Source of the DNA: Crambe crambe
Lineage: Eukaryota; Porifera; Demospongiae; Poecilosclerida; Crambeidae
NCBI GenBank assembly: GCA_963924555.1
Contig: OZ004582.1
Coordinates: 3,348,001 to 3,412,000, forward strand
Direction of reading: 5' to 3'
Length of the DNA: 64,000 bases
Every line of letters starts with the position of its first letter. The stretch's first letter is position 1. The notes under the pieces were generated by a model. The model saw only the letters and a program-made list of their open reading frames with translations, was not told the DNA's origin and searched no databases. Shown in pieces: positions 21,850 through 31,865 of the stretch. Made by a program: the position numbers and the translations under genes.

Positions 21850-22510
21850 ACCCCAAGGTCATTTCAAGCTATCTGGAGAACGAAGTGAAGCAGAACAGTC
21901 TTATTTGTAGGCTCTGAGCAAGAGGCACAGAGGCTTGGGATCCATGTAGCCCTTTGGGGTGATACCTAAGAAGAACAAGCCGGATTAATGGGGACTAATA
22001 GTCAACTTGTTGGATGGAATGTCAATGATGGTGGATGACGTAGCAAGTGCATTGAGCAGTAATGGCCAAAATGGATATAAGCTAGGCATGTCATGGCAAG
22101 GGACAGTGTACATGAATGCAGCCCTCCCCTTTGGCCTCAGGTCGGCTAATCTTCACAGCCATAGCAATGCCATGCAGGCCATGTTTACCACCACATCGAT
22201 GATTTAATGCCACAGAGTGCAGCCAGAACTCAGTGTTGATGCACAAGTTATTTCAGTCGCCATGGAAATTCGCCTCCCACAAGAAAAGCTGAGCCGCATG
22301 AAGTCAGAGCTGAGCAACTGGCGAGGCAGGAAGGCCTGTACGAAGAGTGAGCTCCTCTCTCTCATAGGCACCCTGGCTCATGAGGGAGATCTCTTTTTTT
22401 TTGGAGACAGCTGGATCTGTCAATGGTACCATCACATACGGCTGATTGAGTGGTGGTTTCGTTTCAGAATCGAAATGCATGGCAATGATTCAAGAAACAA
22501 GGGAGGTTGA
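21850..22510 (+). pseudogene. DIRS-like reverse transcriptase fragment
   Basis: Plus-strand pieces: SSYLENEVKQNSLI near 21860, a PFGVIPKKNKP-like stretch with stop (21950-22000), then LGMSWQGTVYMNAALPFGLR (22007-22207) and MEIRLPQEKLSRMKSELSNW, CTKSELLSLIGTLAHEG (22217-22390), ending in a degraded RNase H-side block HHIRLIEWWFRF. The order matches the RT/RH region of tyrosine-recombinase (DIRS-type) retrotransposons. The catalytic YxDD segment is deleted and no tyrosine recombinase is visible nearby. Confidence 0.6.
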
Positions 22511-22690
22511 GCTTCGCTTACCTCAGATACTTCAGGTCAGTGGGGCTGTGGAGCCTTCTCAGGCTCTGAGTGGACGAATCATTGTAGGAGACATGACTGC
22601 ATGTGCAAAGTGAAACATTTTCAAACCTGTTGATAATTCACACTAAAGATGTGACAGACAAAATTGAAGTTTACCAAGTAGCAAAAGAAT

Positions 22691-23305
22691 TTGTTGAATG
22701 CAGGAAGAATTATTTTGGAACTTACTGTGGGTTGCCCCCCCCCAGGTAAATTTATGTTCCTCCGCCTATGCCATAGTTGCATCACATATCAGGAAAACCC
22801 CATTCCTAACATGGTCAGCTGTATTGGTGAACAAGTCTTGGTGCTCATACCTGACGAACTGGATAAGTTCCAGGCTCAATGGGCAGGTCCCTACAGCATT
22901 CAAGAACAAGTGTCGGAAGTGACTTATAGAATTGCTACTCCAGATCGCAGAAAGAAGACAAGATTGTTTCATGTTAACATGATCAAGAAGTGGAACACTC
23001 AAACGAGGAAGAGCTTCCCATCCACACAGTTGAGGGAGGTCAGACTGAGCCACCCATAGTCAATCCAGACTTGACCAACCACCAAAGTCAACAGATGCAA
23101 AGCAATGATGCAGGCTTAACCACTGCTGTAACACCATATCAGAACAGGAGACAGCCCACCAGTGTACCAACATCCATATCGAATACCAATGGCTTGGCAG
23201 GATCAAGTTCGAGCTGAAGTCCAGGGAATGCTCGACTCGGGAATAGTGGTTCCGTCCTTTGACGTCACCAGTTGTACCAATAATGTCACACTTATCGGTT
23301 AAATT
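22691..23305 (+). pseudogene. Ty3/gypsy fragment: integrase tail followed by RT start
   Basis: The frame from 22800 reads GEQVLVLIPDELDKFQAQWA, GPYSIQEQVSEVTYRIAT and TRLFHVNMIKKW, the GPY/F module at the C-terminus of gypsy integrases. About 40 codons later, in another frame, comes VYQHPYRIPMAWQDQVRAEV, QGMLDSGIVVPSFD, the conserved entry to a gypsy RT. Integrase therefore precedes RT here, the reverse of the usual Ty3/gypsy layout and the same as the element at 48.7-54.1 kb. Upstream it joins the DIRS-like relic. Confidence 0.75.
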
Positions 23306-23606
23306 TTTGTGTACATGAAGAATTAAACAGTTATTAAGCCTTTTTTTAGTCATTGTCTATGTTTATTCACTTGTTTTTGTTCGTTTGTTCAGTTGGTATT
23401 GCTTATCTGTTTCACTTTATTCATTTCAATCATTTTAGTCAAGTATCGAAATCTACTTGCACCCAAGAGAGGAGTCACGACAACATTGGTCCTTCGAGCC
23501 GGATACCCTATTGAACTAGTTTTGCAGCATATTCCTCTACTTGGAAGACTTGTTCTCACTTGTTTCTCGGGCCACTACTGGTGTGGTGCACTCCTTTTGG
23601 AATTGA

Positions 23607-23935
23607 TGAACTAGGACCGATCGGAACTTTCATAAGAAGAGAAGGGCGGTAGCACGCGCCTCCCTGACAAGGCTCGGCACTAAACTTACAGAATTGGAAG
23701 CAAATATGGACAACCCCGAGAATCTACGTGTCGCCCAAGGTTTGATGACGGCATTAGCCGAGATACGTTTTCGTTCTTATCGGATGCAGACATTAGTCGT
23801 ATGTACAGAGCCATTCTATTATCTGAGTCTGACAAGGACCTCCATCGTTTTGTTTGGAGAAGCGACCCCAAAGCTCCTCTGTTGGACTATTGCATGACCA
23901 GGGTTAATACCTGTATCAATTTGAGAACTAATTTT
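23607..23935 (+). pseudogene. BEL/Pao-like scrap: gag start fused to RT segment
   Basis: One frame reads RASLTRLGTKLTELEANMDN followed by a helical stretch, typical of the BEL/Pao gag N-terminus. A shifted frame directly after it reads DISRMYRAILLSESDKDLHR, FVWRSDPKAPLLDYCMTRV, an RT block in BEL/Pao elements. More than a kilobase that should separate them is missing, so this is an internally deleted copy. Confidence 0.55.
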
Positions 23936-24614
23936 AGAACTGAATTGGAGTGAAAAAGGATTGAATTCTCCTCTGTGCCATAGTAGAGTCCAGGAAGACT
24001 TAATCCATATCCTTCCAGAATCGACGGATAGAATCAATTCTTTCTTGACAAACTTCTTCTATTGCTGTTATTCTCTCTTCTTGGTTTTCTATATTGTTTT
24101 TGATTATATCCTGTGACATATTATGATGGTGACACTGTAAGATGATGGTGACTGTGTTGATGGTGGGGATCCTGGTGACCGAATGAGGTATCAGAAATAA
24201 CTGAGCAATCACCAATAGCAGAAGTATCTTGTGAACTTCATACTTCCTTTTCGAATTTTCTTTTCTGTCTCTCTCTCTTACCTTTTGTGAAAATCTGTTT
24301 TCTCTTGTAGGTGACACTTTTTGGTGATTTCTCCATTCTTAATGAACAGCCAACTACCAGCTAACTGTCAACCACTGTTTGTCTTACGCATGTGCATAAC
24401 CATATGGGTCAACTGGCAACGTTGGACTGAAAATGAGATTACAGGTAGGTGACAGTATCGGTCAAACTGCTTGCGCATTATTTTTAATTCCAATTTAGAA
24501 CCCACCATCAGCTTATAGATACTTGCAATCAGTTTTATATTCTCATATTTAGTAAACAATAGTACATGTATCTTAAATGGTTCGAAATATTTTCATACCT
24601 GTAATGGAGCACTC
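23936..24614. other. Gap with one lysine/arginine-rich minus ORF
   Basis: The minus ORF at 24000-24317 (basic start, one hydrophobic segment ILLLLVIAQLFLIPHS, then an acidic helix) has no recognisable family and no splice support. No repeat was recognised. Confidence 0.3.
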
Positions 24615-24760
24615 ATACCAGACATAATGCATGATGTGTTGGAAGGAGGATTGCAATACGAGGCCAATTTGATGCTAAAAAAATTTGTGTATGAAGACAC
24701 ACTGGATGAACTAAACTTTAGGCTCGAAAATTTGCATGGACACCAAAAATAGACCCAGCC
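24615..24760 (+). pseudogene. Tnp2-like fragment with MHDVLEGGLQYE motif
   Basis: The plus strand reads IPDIMHDVLEGGLQYEANLM, LKKFVYEDTLDELNFRLENL and MDTKNRPSPITRETL. The (I/F)MHDVLEG-x-LQYE signature marks a conserved block in animal Tnp2/EnSpm-related proteins, where it precedes the region rich in histidine and tyrosine. A frame break occurs near 24735. Isolated fragment. Confidence 0.55.
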
Positions 24761-25295
24761 CAATTACTAGAGAAACACTGACAAATGATAGCAACTGTCA
24801 CATTAAAAAAATATTTATTTCGGTAGCTAGAACGAAAATCTTGATTGGAACTCAAAAGAGTCACTTGTTGGATACATATGACTGTCAATTTTGCAGCGAT
24901 GTAGGGTTTGTAGGGTTTATGTCAATTTTATGACAGCAGTGATGTAGAGTTTGTCAATTCAAAGCGAACGCAGTACATAGCCAGCACCTTGTTTCTGCAC
25001 TTTTTATAGTCATGTACTCGCCTACATCACTCTTTAATTTAGAAGAAATGTTTTTTTTTCCAAGGGGCGCAGCTAGCTAAGGAGAGCTAAAGCCCTAGCC
25101 CTAGCCCTAGCCCTAGAGCTAAAGTCATTTGATGAGTGACTATTTTGAAGGGAACTGTGGATAACCATGGTATATAACTGCACACGTTGATATGAATTTC
25201 ATTGGAGTTACAGCCGTCAAAGAAGTGAACGAATCATAAAAATTTTAGATTTAGGTGGTGGCTGGTGCCGATCATTAACGCTATTCTGGAGGAGT
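24761..25295. other. Gap with CCCTAG simple repeat
   Basis: A short (CCCTAG)n run lies at about 25082-25106; complementary GGGCTA runs lie near 2655 and 56425. The unit differs by one base from the metazoan telomere unit CCCTAA. No gene seen. Confidence 0.4.
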
Positions 25296-26038
25296 TTAAT
25301 AAGCAGTCATATCATCATCTTCTGCATTGTTTTCCAGATGTAAGTTTAGTTGAGCCTGTAGCAGGAATAGAAGAGATACAGAGAGTATTGTTCTAATGAG
25401 AGAAGCCACACACTAACCCTACATAGAGAGTGTATTATGTGGGTGTAGCCACGCCATAACTTACCTGTATGATTGCTAGTCTCTCCACGATTGCTAAATC
25501 CATGGCCACTTTTATCACCAACATGGGCATTGGGCATTGCGGTGCAGTCGTCTGGCTCATCCCACCTTCACTGCTAGGCCTGTGGCCGCTCTCACTAGGG
25601 CTACCATTGCAGTCCAGTTGTCCGGCTTGTCCCACCTCCACTGCTAGACCTGTGGCCACCACTGACACAGACATTGCGGTCCACAGTCCTCCGGCTCATC
25701 CCACCTCCACTGGTAGACCTGTGGCCGCTCCACCACTGACACAGGCATTGCGGTGCACAGTTGTCCAGCTCGTTCCACCTTCACTGCTAGACCTGTGGCC
25801 GCTCCCACCAGGGCCACCACCGACACTCCACAGACATCCCACCTCCACTGTTAGACTTGTGGCCACTCTCACTAGGGCAGTGAACCACACCTTTACCAGA
25901 GCACGACATCTATTCTAGAGACATACTATTAAAAAAACATTACTTACCACTGTGAGTAGACAAACTGCCTCCACCACTTCCACCAACTGAAGCAACATCA
26001 TCATCCGATGCATCATCAGACACACATTATAAAGTTAG
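25296..26038 (-). CDS. Ser/Gly-repeat protein gene, multi-exon, unknown function
   Basis: Three minus-strand exons are suggested. The upstream one ends at 25948 with SDDASDDDVASVGGSGGGSL and the donor GTAAGTAATG. The middle one carries a tandem array (ESGHKSNSGGGMS-like units) and ends NRGETSNHT before GTAAGTTATGG at about 25463. The terminal exon 25296-25355 follows TTCCTGCTACAG and reads AQLNLHLENNAEDDDMTAY to a stop. The acidic tail and low-complexity Ser/Gly content suggest a disordered region. Frame continuity through the array is uncertain and several frames hold stops. I do not recognise the family. Confidence 0.45.
25535..25885. repeat. Minisatellite, about 70-85 bp unit, roughly five copies
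   Basis: Units centre on CATCCCACCTCCACTG, then TAGACCTGTGGCCGCT and a variable part containing ACACAGGCATTGCGGT. Copies vary in length by deletion of internal 10-20 base blocks. Long frames are open on both strands because the unit lacks stops, so the plus ORF here is not evidence for a plus gene. Confidence 0.8.
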
Positions 26039-26046
26039 CTGGTATC

Positions 26047-26068
26047 AGAGAGTGCGGTAGCACTCTCT
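26047..26068. repeat. AGAGAGTGC palindrome, copy 2
   Basis: Arms AGAGAGTGC and GCACTCTCT around GGTA. It sits between the Ser/Gly gene and the Helitron-like ORF, and the flank CTCTCTATGT is shared with the copy at 30189. Confidence 0.65.
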
Positions 26069-26090
26069 ATGTGTCATAGGTGAGGATGAT

Positions 26091-28560
26091 CTTGATAAAG
26101 TCCTGGCTTGGATTCAGGACAGGATAACTTGCCACATTCCAAACAGGGACAGCAATCCTGAACTTCATGCATTGGTTACAAGATACCAGATGCATAAATG
26201 TAGTGCTTACTGCAGGCGACGAGTCAAGCGTGGACAGATCTACATAACCACCTGCAAATTTAATTTCCCACGGGAACCATGTAAAATGCAGTGATACACT
26301 GCGTACAAGAGAAGCTAAAAAAACGCCAAAAAATTTATCAGCTACACATGGAGAGTCAGAGGTAAGGGTAAACGACTATAATCCCCTCCTTCTGTACCTG
26401 TGGAAGGCCAACATTGATGTTCAATTTGTGGCTGAATCTTCCTCGGCTCTCAGCTATTATGTAACACCAAAGCTGAAAGAAGTAACATGCAAGACATTTG
26501 GCAAGAGATAAGTGACACCAAAAACATCTACAGTCGCCTCTGGAGCTTTGGCCCTGCGTTCTAGGGAGTGTGGTTTGTACGAGGCTAGTGATCTCTTGCT
26601 TGGTGATCACCTTTGTGAGAAATCCAACACAGTCAAATGGATCTGTGTTTCAATGCCACACAAAAGGATCCGCAGATTGAAAAACCACAATGTGCTGAAA
26701 GAAATTGCAACAAATGATCCGGAGAGTGAAGACATCTTTGAAGAAGATCTTTTCAGCACTCACTATCCTAAAAGACCTGATGATCTGGATGATGTCTGTC
26801 TGCACGACTTTGTGGCCAATTACGATTGGTATGGCAAAGATCAGAATGGAGACAGAAAGTACAGAAAACTGAGCAAGCCTAGGCTCGTAAATCACAAGCT
26901 CTATGATCCAGGAAGATCAGAGCAAGATTACTACTATTCCCTAATACTTCTCTTTGTTCCATTCAGAGATGAAAGTTCCTTGCTTGAGGAGAATGAAACA
27001 GCTGAAGAAGCATTTAATCGTCTCTTACCTGCCCATGATGACTGTCTAATCTCAAGACAATCAGTGATGCAAGACAGGCAGATGGCACCTCTGACAAAGA
27101 CAACAAGGAAGATGATGAGGATGAAGATGACCCTCGGTCAGGCTAAATCAGCAATGCAGGATGTGCTTGACATCAATACCAAAGAGTCTGATCTAACTTT
27201 GCACGAGAGGGTGATGATGCTAAATGCCGATCAGAGGCGAATCTATGTAAAGAATCACCTCCTTCATCAATTGCAGCATGAAGCTGAGGAATGCAGCTGT
27301 GATTTCAAACCGTTTATCAGTGGTGTCGGAGGTACTGGAAAATCCTTTCTCATTGAAGCTGTAAAATGCCTCATAGACAGCATTTGGCCTTCAATGATTT
27401 GACATGTGCCATTGCAGCACCAACAGGGTTAGCTTAGCTGCCTTCAATGTCGGTGGCGTTACTATACACAGGCTCTTCCAGTTGCCAGTAGAACATGAAG
27501 GTAAGGTAGCTGGCTATTGGTCTCTCTCAAAACTCTCTCAAAAGGTGATGAAGAGCATGCTTCGGAGCATCAAGATATTATCATTGATGAAGTGTCCATG
27601 GTTTCCAGTCTCAACCTTGCATACATGCACATGAGACTGGAGGAATTATTCGGTGGACACGACTGGTTTGGTGGAATAAATATCATGTTAGTTGCTCCAA
27701 CTGCAGCCAGTCAATGGTAGTCCCAAGAAATCACTGTGCCTCAAAATTGGCTGTGTAACATCAGTGAACATCTGGAAAGACTCGGTAGTGTATGACGAGC
27801 TCACCATAAATGAGCGACAAAAAAAGGACGGAAAGTTCTCTGCAATGCTGGATAGCGTTAGACGAGGCTTTCCAACTGAAGAAACTCTTCGCATGCTTAA
27901 GGAGCGTGTCACTGATGCTTCCATATCCAAAGTGTTTGGAGATCTTCAGCGTTCTGAAATGAACCCAGTTTGTCTGTTCCCAACTAGAAAGCAGTGTGAT
28001 GATGTTAATGCTGACATGCTTAGTCGTCTTGACACTGAAAAGCATGAAATACCTTGCATTGATGAAGTGGATGAAACTAAAAGCACAACCAAGTGGCACA
28101 AGAAAGCAGCTGAACAGCTTGATAAGCTGAACAAGGACTGCAACAACACTGCAGGTTTAGAAGTAAATCTTAAGCTAGCTGTTGGCGCACGAGTCATGCT
28201 GAGACGCAACATTGATACCAAGGCTGTAGGCACTATTCAAGCTATATCAGCTAGGTGCATTTCAGTTGAGTTTGATCACATCAATTCCATTTGACATCGA
28301 GAAAGTAAAGGGTAAGTTCATGGTTATGAAAAACTACTATATCTACCGGAAGCAGTTTCCTCACAAGTGCCAGGGATTGTCTTTGGACTGTGCAATTGTA
28401 GACCTATCTAGCAAGGTATTTGCTGACGGTATGGCTTATGTAGCACTTTCTAGGGTACTGCATTGAAATTCTTGAGAAGTACATGAAGATAGATACACTT
28501 TGCCTGTATAAACAGAGACTGGAGGAACACTATGATTGTATTACAGATGAACTGAACTCA
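26091..28560 (+). pseudogene. Helitron Rep/helicase ORF (Pif1-like part), decayed
   Basis: It opens DDLDKVLAWIQDR and CSAYCRRRVKRGQIYITTCK (Cys-rich helicase-like_N region). Then come SNTVKWICVSMPHKRIRRLK, VCLHDFVANYDWYGKDQNG and FVPFRDESSLLEENETAEEA on the 296-codon ORF at 26512-27402, which ends in a Walker A GVGGTGKSFLIEAV. After a shift: CAIAAPTGLAAFNVGGVTIH; then the Walker B IIIDEVSMVSSLNLAYMHMR, LKLAVGARVMLRRNIDT, and the terminal motif KCQGLSLDCAIVDLSS, MAYVALSRV (28350-28460). Helitrons transpose by rolling-circle replication with this Pif1-family helicase. Four or more frameshifts inactivate it. The Rep endonuclease part and the TC/CTRR termini were not located. Confidence 0.85.
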
Positions 28561-28910
28561 AAAAGATGACCATTTCAGATGAAAAAATTGCATCACTGCC
28601 TTCATCACCAAAAAGATTGCCACTAGCTCAGCAGCTCTCCAGTTATTGTTCGAATCCCTAGCAAATTATAGTTTCTCAAAAGAAAGGAAGTGGCAAGGGA
28701 ACAGCAAAGCACCTCTCTAGTGCAAGTATCATACTTAGGCCACACCAATTAGATTTCTTGTTTCACGGATCAAGATTGTCCAAAATTTGGGTCGGTAGGT
28801 AGGCAAAAAAAAAAAAAAAAAGCATGAATATCATTAAATCTGCCCTTTGACCCCAGCTTTTTTCTCTCTGTAGAATGATGGACTGTTCAAACATACTTGA
28901 GGTGAACAAT

Positions 28911-29472
28911 TTATGCAGCATGATAGAAAAGTTTTGTGAAAAAAAATGAAAAATTATGAAAGTCTACGCCTCTTGGCGTTTGAAGGAAGCCTACAACAAG
29001 GCTTTTTGCCTTCACTGTAACATAAAAAACAAATAGGGGATATTGTTTTTTGAGTTCCTGTATATGATCATTGTTTACGAGAGATTCCTCACCCATACCA
29101 CAGTGGTAACAGATTGGAGGAAAGCGTACTAATGTAGCACTGTGTTTCGATAGGTGAAGAACACACCAAAGCCTCCCTGCTGTAGGGGCCACAGCTGCTT
29201 GAGGTTGTAGAACTATGCAGACATTGAAGCAGCCAAACTGCTCACAAACAATAACAGGAGTGTCTAATGAAACAATATGAGCAGGGTCAACGATTTTTTT
29301 CACTCTTGGAGATCAGGATTTTCTCTACCACTGTTTCTTCTGGAATTTTGTCCAGCTTGCTGACAATCTCTGAGAAAGTATCCTCCCAGCTACACTTCAC
29401 AATAGTTTTAGGATGGACAGCAGTTTCACTGCGTTTACAGAACACACTCAGGTAAGCCATGGATGTAGCCAT
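28911..29472 (-). pseudogene. Single-exon conserved ORF with homopolymer frameshift
   Basis: An ATG at 29472 opens MATSMAYLSVFCKRSETAVH, WEDTFSEIVSKLDKIPEETV, ILISKSEK. At a run of seven A near 29289-29295 the frame changes, after which VDPAHIVSLDTPVIVCEQFG and CFNVCIVLQPQAAVAPTAGR continue to about 28915. Removing one A would rejoin the two parts, so this is either a recent pseudogene or a sequencing/assembly error. The protein looks globular and real, but I do not recognise the family. An ATCACGTGA palindrome lies about 90 bases upstream. Confidence 0.5.
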
Positions 29473-29582
29473 AGCACAGCCAGCTAGCTAAGGCAAGCCT
29501 AAACGACTGAGAATTGCTGCTAACAAAACAGCTGGTAGCGCAAATTGACCACCACATGATAATCACGTGAGCATTTTTAAAA

Positions 29583-30370
29583 TATTATAAGGGAAAAAGC
29601 ATTTCGTGAAATGAAAAAAAGATGTAGGGATGACCACTGAAGAAGGATGGAAATGGGATCAATCTTTGTTCTGTATATCCCTACATATACGCACATTACT
29701 ACACTATAATCTGAAGTTATCTGACGTATGAGTTCATTCTTCTACGTGTATGCAGGGACAGATGAAAGAAGTTCTCCAATAGCATACCAGCCCAATCATT
29801 TATCGAGTCAAGGTGTTGTGTTGTTGAGCCATACTTGGAGGTCGAAGATGCTGAAATAGAGTCTACCGTGGTGAATCTAAATCCCCGAATCGATACAGTA
29901 GTATATCATCAGCTAGAGACAGCTGAGTAATATTATGATTGGATATTCAAATACATGCGCATGCGTATTATAGAAAAGATGGCTTCCTAATTGAATTAGT
30001 CGAGTGCTGTGCTCCATAGTGTCTCCTTTTTCATCGACTCTTTCGAGGATCAACGAGTAGAAAAGATCGTAGTTGGTAGAATTTGGAATGGATTTGTCCA
30101 GAAGTCATGGTGAGTGGTTCGAGAGATATGGTTGTCTAAGAAGAAGAATATAGCGATTTACCTGCTTGCCGTATTTCTGAAATATATCAGAGAGTGCGGT
30201 AGCACTCTCTATGTAGGGATGACTCGGACGGCCGCGCGCGCCGCCTATAGACTAATACTAAAGTGAAATTCTAGTTCTCCCACTTAGACCTAACAAAAGC
30301 TACTGTGAATGATTATCCAGCCTACTAGAGCCTACTACAATGTGCAGACCAAGTTTCAGGACCAGGGAGC
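29583..30370 (+). repeat. Dispersed repeat, copy B
   Basis: Starts with GGGAAAAAGCATTTCGTGAA, shared with 19417-19467, continues with the block shared with 20935-21170, and ends with TGAATGATTATCCAGCCTAC, shared in inverse with 21290-21370. It therefore unites pieces that are scattered and partly inverted around 19.4-21.4 kb, suggesting that copy B keeps the older arrangement. Confidence 0.6.
30189..30210. repeat. AGAGAGTGC palindrome, copy 3
   Basis: Same arms and same GGTA centre as 26047-26068, embedded in dispersed repeat copy B. The corresponding place in copy A lacks it, so it may be a separable insertion. Confidence 0.65.
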
Positions 30371-30455
30371 TTACCGTTTATATAGATAAATTTTTAATTT
30401 TTTTTGAAATTCATTTTTTTTTGGACCGGCAGGTCCGTGAAACAAGAAATCAAAT

Positions 30456-30476
30456 CCCCCCCCCCCCCCCCCCCCC
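30456..30476. repeat. Poly-C tract (21 C)
   Basis: An uninterrupted C run. It makes the Gly-rich stretch of the minus ORF 30371-30751, which is therefore not a gene. Confidence 0.9.
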
Positions 30477-30599
30477 ATAAAAGTTTCTCTGGATCTTTGA
30501 TATTTTCCCCCTGGATTTAAAATCGTTCCATGGATTTTTCTGTTGTTCCAGGATATCTGGATTAGCCATCCAATCCCTGGATAATCTGGATGGTTGGTA

Positions 30600-31017
30600 A
30601 GTATGGAGTATCTGCAACAAAAAGAGCAAGAAGAGAGAGATAAAGTGAAATAAGAGAAAAGAAAAGTTAGAGAGGGAGCAGGAGAAAAAGAGGAAAGAAG
30701 AGAAAAGAAAGCAAAAAAGCTAAAGAGCCAAGCAAAAGGTATACAATGCAAGGGTAGGGGCAGAGAAGTGGAATTAGCAAAAGGTCAAGGTGGAAAGGGG
30801 CGTGATTTAACCATTGTTCAAGTCCTGTTGACAGCAGTCCAAGCAGCGAAGACTCATCTGATGATAGTAGCAGCTCTGGTGAGCTTGACTGTCCAGTTTG
30901 GTTGAATCTATGGTTGAATCTATGGTTGCCTGTGATGAGTGTAATCGATGATTTCATTATCCATGAGATATGGACATAGAAAATTGTGAATGGAAATGTA
31001 ATGACTGTTATATAGTA
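30600..31017 (+). pseudogene. Pogo/jerky-like transposase tail with PHD finger
   Basis: The plus strand gives a charged helix EYLQQKEQEERDKVK plus Lys/Glu-rich repeats (30600-30730), a Ser-rich acidic linker SSPSSEDSSDDSSSSGELDC near 30830-30895, then a degraded PHD-type zinc finger: MVACDECNR, stop, FHYP, and DIENCEWKCNDCY (30915-31010). Spacing C-x2-C, H and C-x2-C fits the C-terminal half of a PHD finger. DDE_1/CENP-B-type transposases of invertebrates commonly end in such a coiled coil, and some carry a PHD finger. The catalytic region is not here. Confidence 0.5.
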
Positions 31018-31069
31018 GTATCTTTATGCTTCACTTTTCCTTTCAAAAATTATAATTTTCATCACACTT

Positions 31070-31345
31070 AAATCGGCCGTTTTTACAAGGAACAACAGTG
31101 TAGAATCCAGAACGTGATTTACTCAGAACAGTTCTTGCATGAGCATGAAGACCAGGGGCTGAGGCAATAGCAATTCAGCTGCCTTATCCCAAATACCAAC
31201 AAGAACATTCTGGAAGAGCATCAGCAATATCATTAACATCAACCGATAAACTTGCAGGTTTCAGAGCACCTGCAATAGAACCTGATGGTATATTCAATTG
31301 AGAGGCAACTGGTAAATTAGGAAATTTTAAGTCCTAGCAAGGACA
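31070..31345 (-). pseudogene. Transposon-associated fragment (SRSGF..VVPCKNGRF region)
   Basis: The minus strand in one frame reads PASLSVDVNDIADALPE, then IAIASAPGLHAHARTVLSKS and RSGFYTVVPCKNGRFKCDE. The pattern V-(S/K)SRSG-x-x-x-V-x-C-K-x-G-x-(F/Y)-x-C resembles the start of a SWIM-like zinc-binding segment in a multi-copy invertebrate protein. It breaks off at the first cysteines. Tentative. Confidence 0.35.
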
Positions 31346-31865
31346 ACTGCAGGATCCAGAACAACTTTAACTGCTTAAATAAATGTTTCTCCTGTTTAAC
31401 TTTAAACATAAAAAATAACTTTCATCAGCTGCGAGTTTTATTTGCAGTTCGTTACGAGGAAGTTGTCCAGGGGATTTCACTTTATCCACGTTAACAAGCA
31501 AAGATGGTGAGGGTTGTTGACATTATCTAAAAGATATTGGATATAAATTCAGCTAAAATTTTCACCAAAAATGCCATTTTATAATACATACCTGATACAA
31601 ATGCTATCATCCGGCGAAACAGTAGATGCTCCAGGACTACATATAACGATCAAATTGTACACAGACATGATATGGATGTAACTGGGTGTGATCCACACTT
31701 TTGAAACTCATCTTTTAAAACATCCTTCTCATGTAGCAATTTAGTTATATTCATGGACCCTTTACATCTTGAACTCTAGACCATGAAGTCATGTGCATTT
31801 TAGTTATTCTGTTAGAACTACAAGGCCATCGACTGTATCATCAGGGAGCGTTGTTCTTGATTGCT

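Noticed and set aside
25469-25918. 149-codon plus-strand ORF
   Set aside because: It is produced by a stop-free minisatellite unit and the opposite strand is open too; splice signals favour the minus strand.
26047-26068. Rho-independent terminator
   Set aside because: The palindrome lacks a following T run and the context is a eukaryotic repeat.
30371-30957. Minus-strand ORFs rich in Gly, Ser and Leu
   Set aside because: One spans the 21-C tract, the other mirrors the Lys/Glu-rich plus-strand coiled coil. They are shadows.
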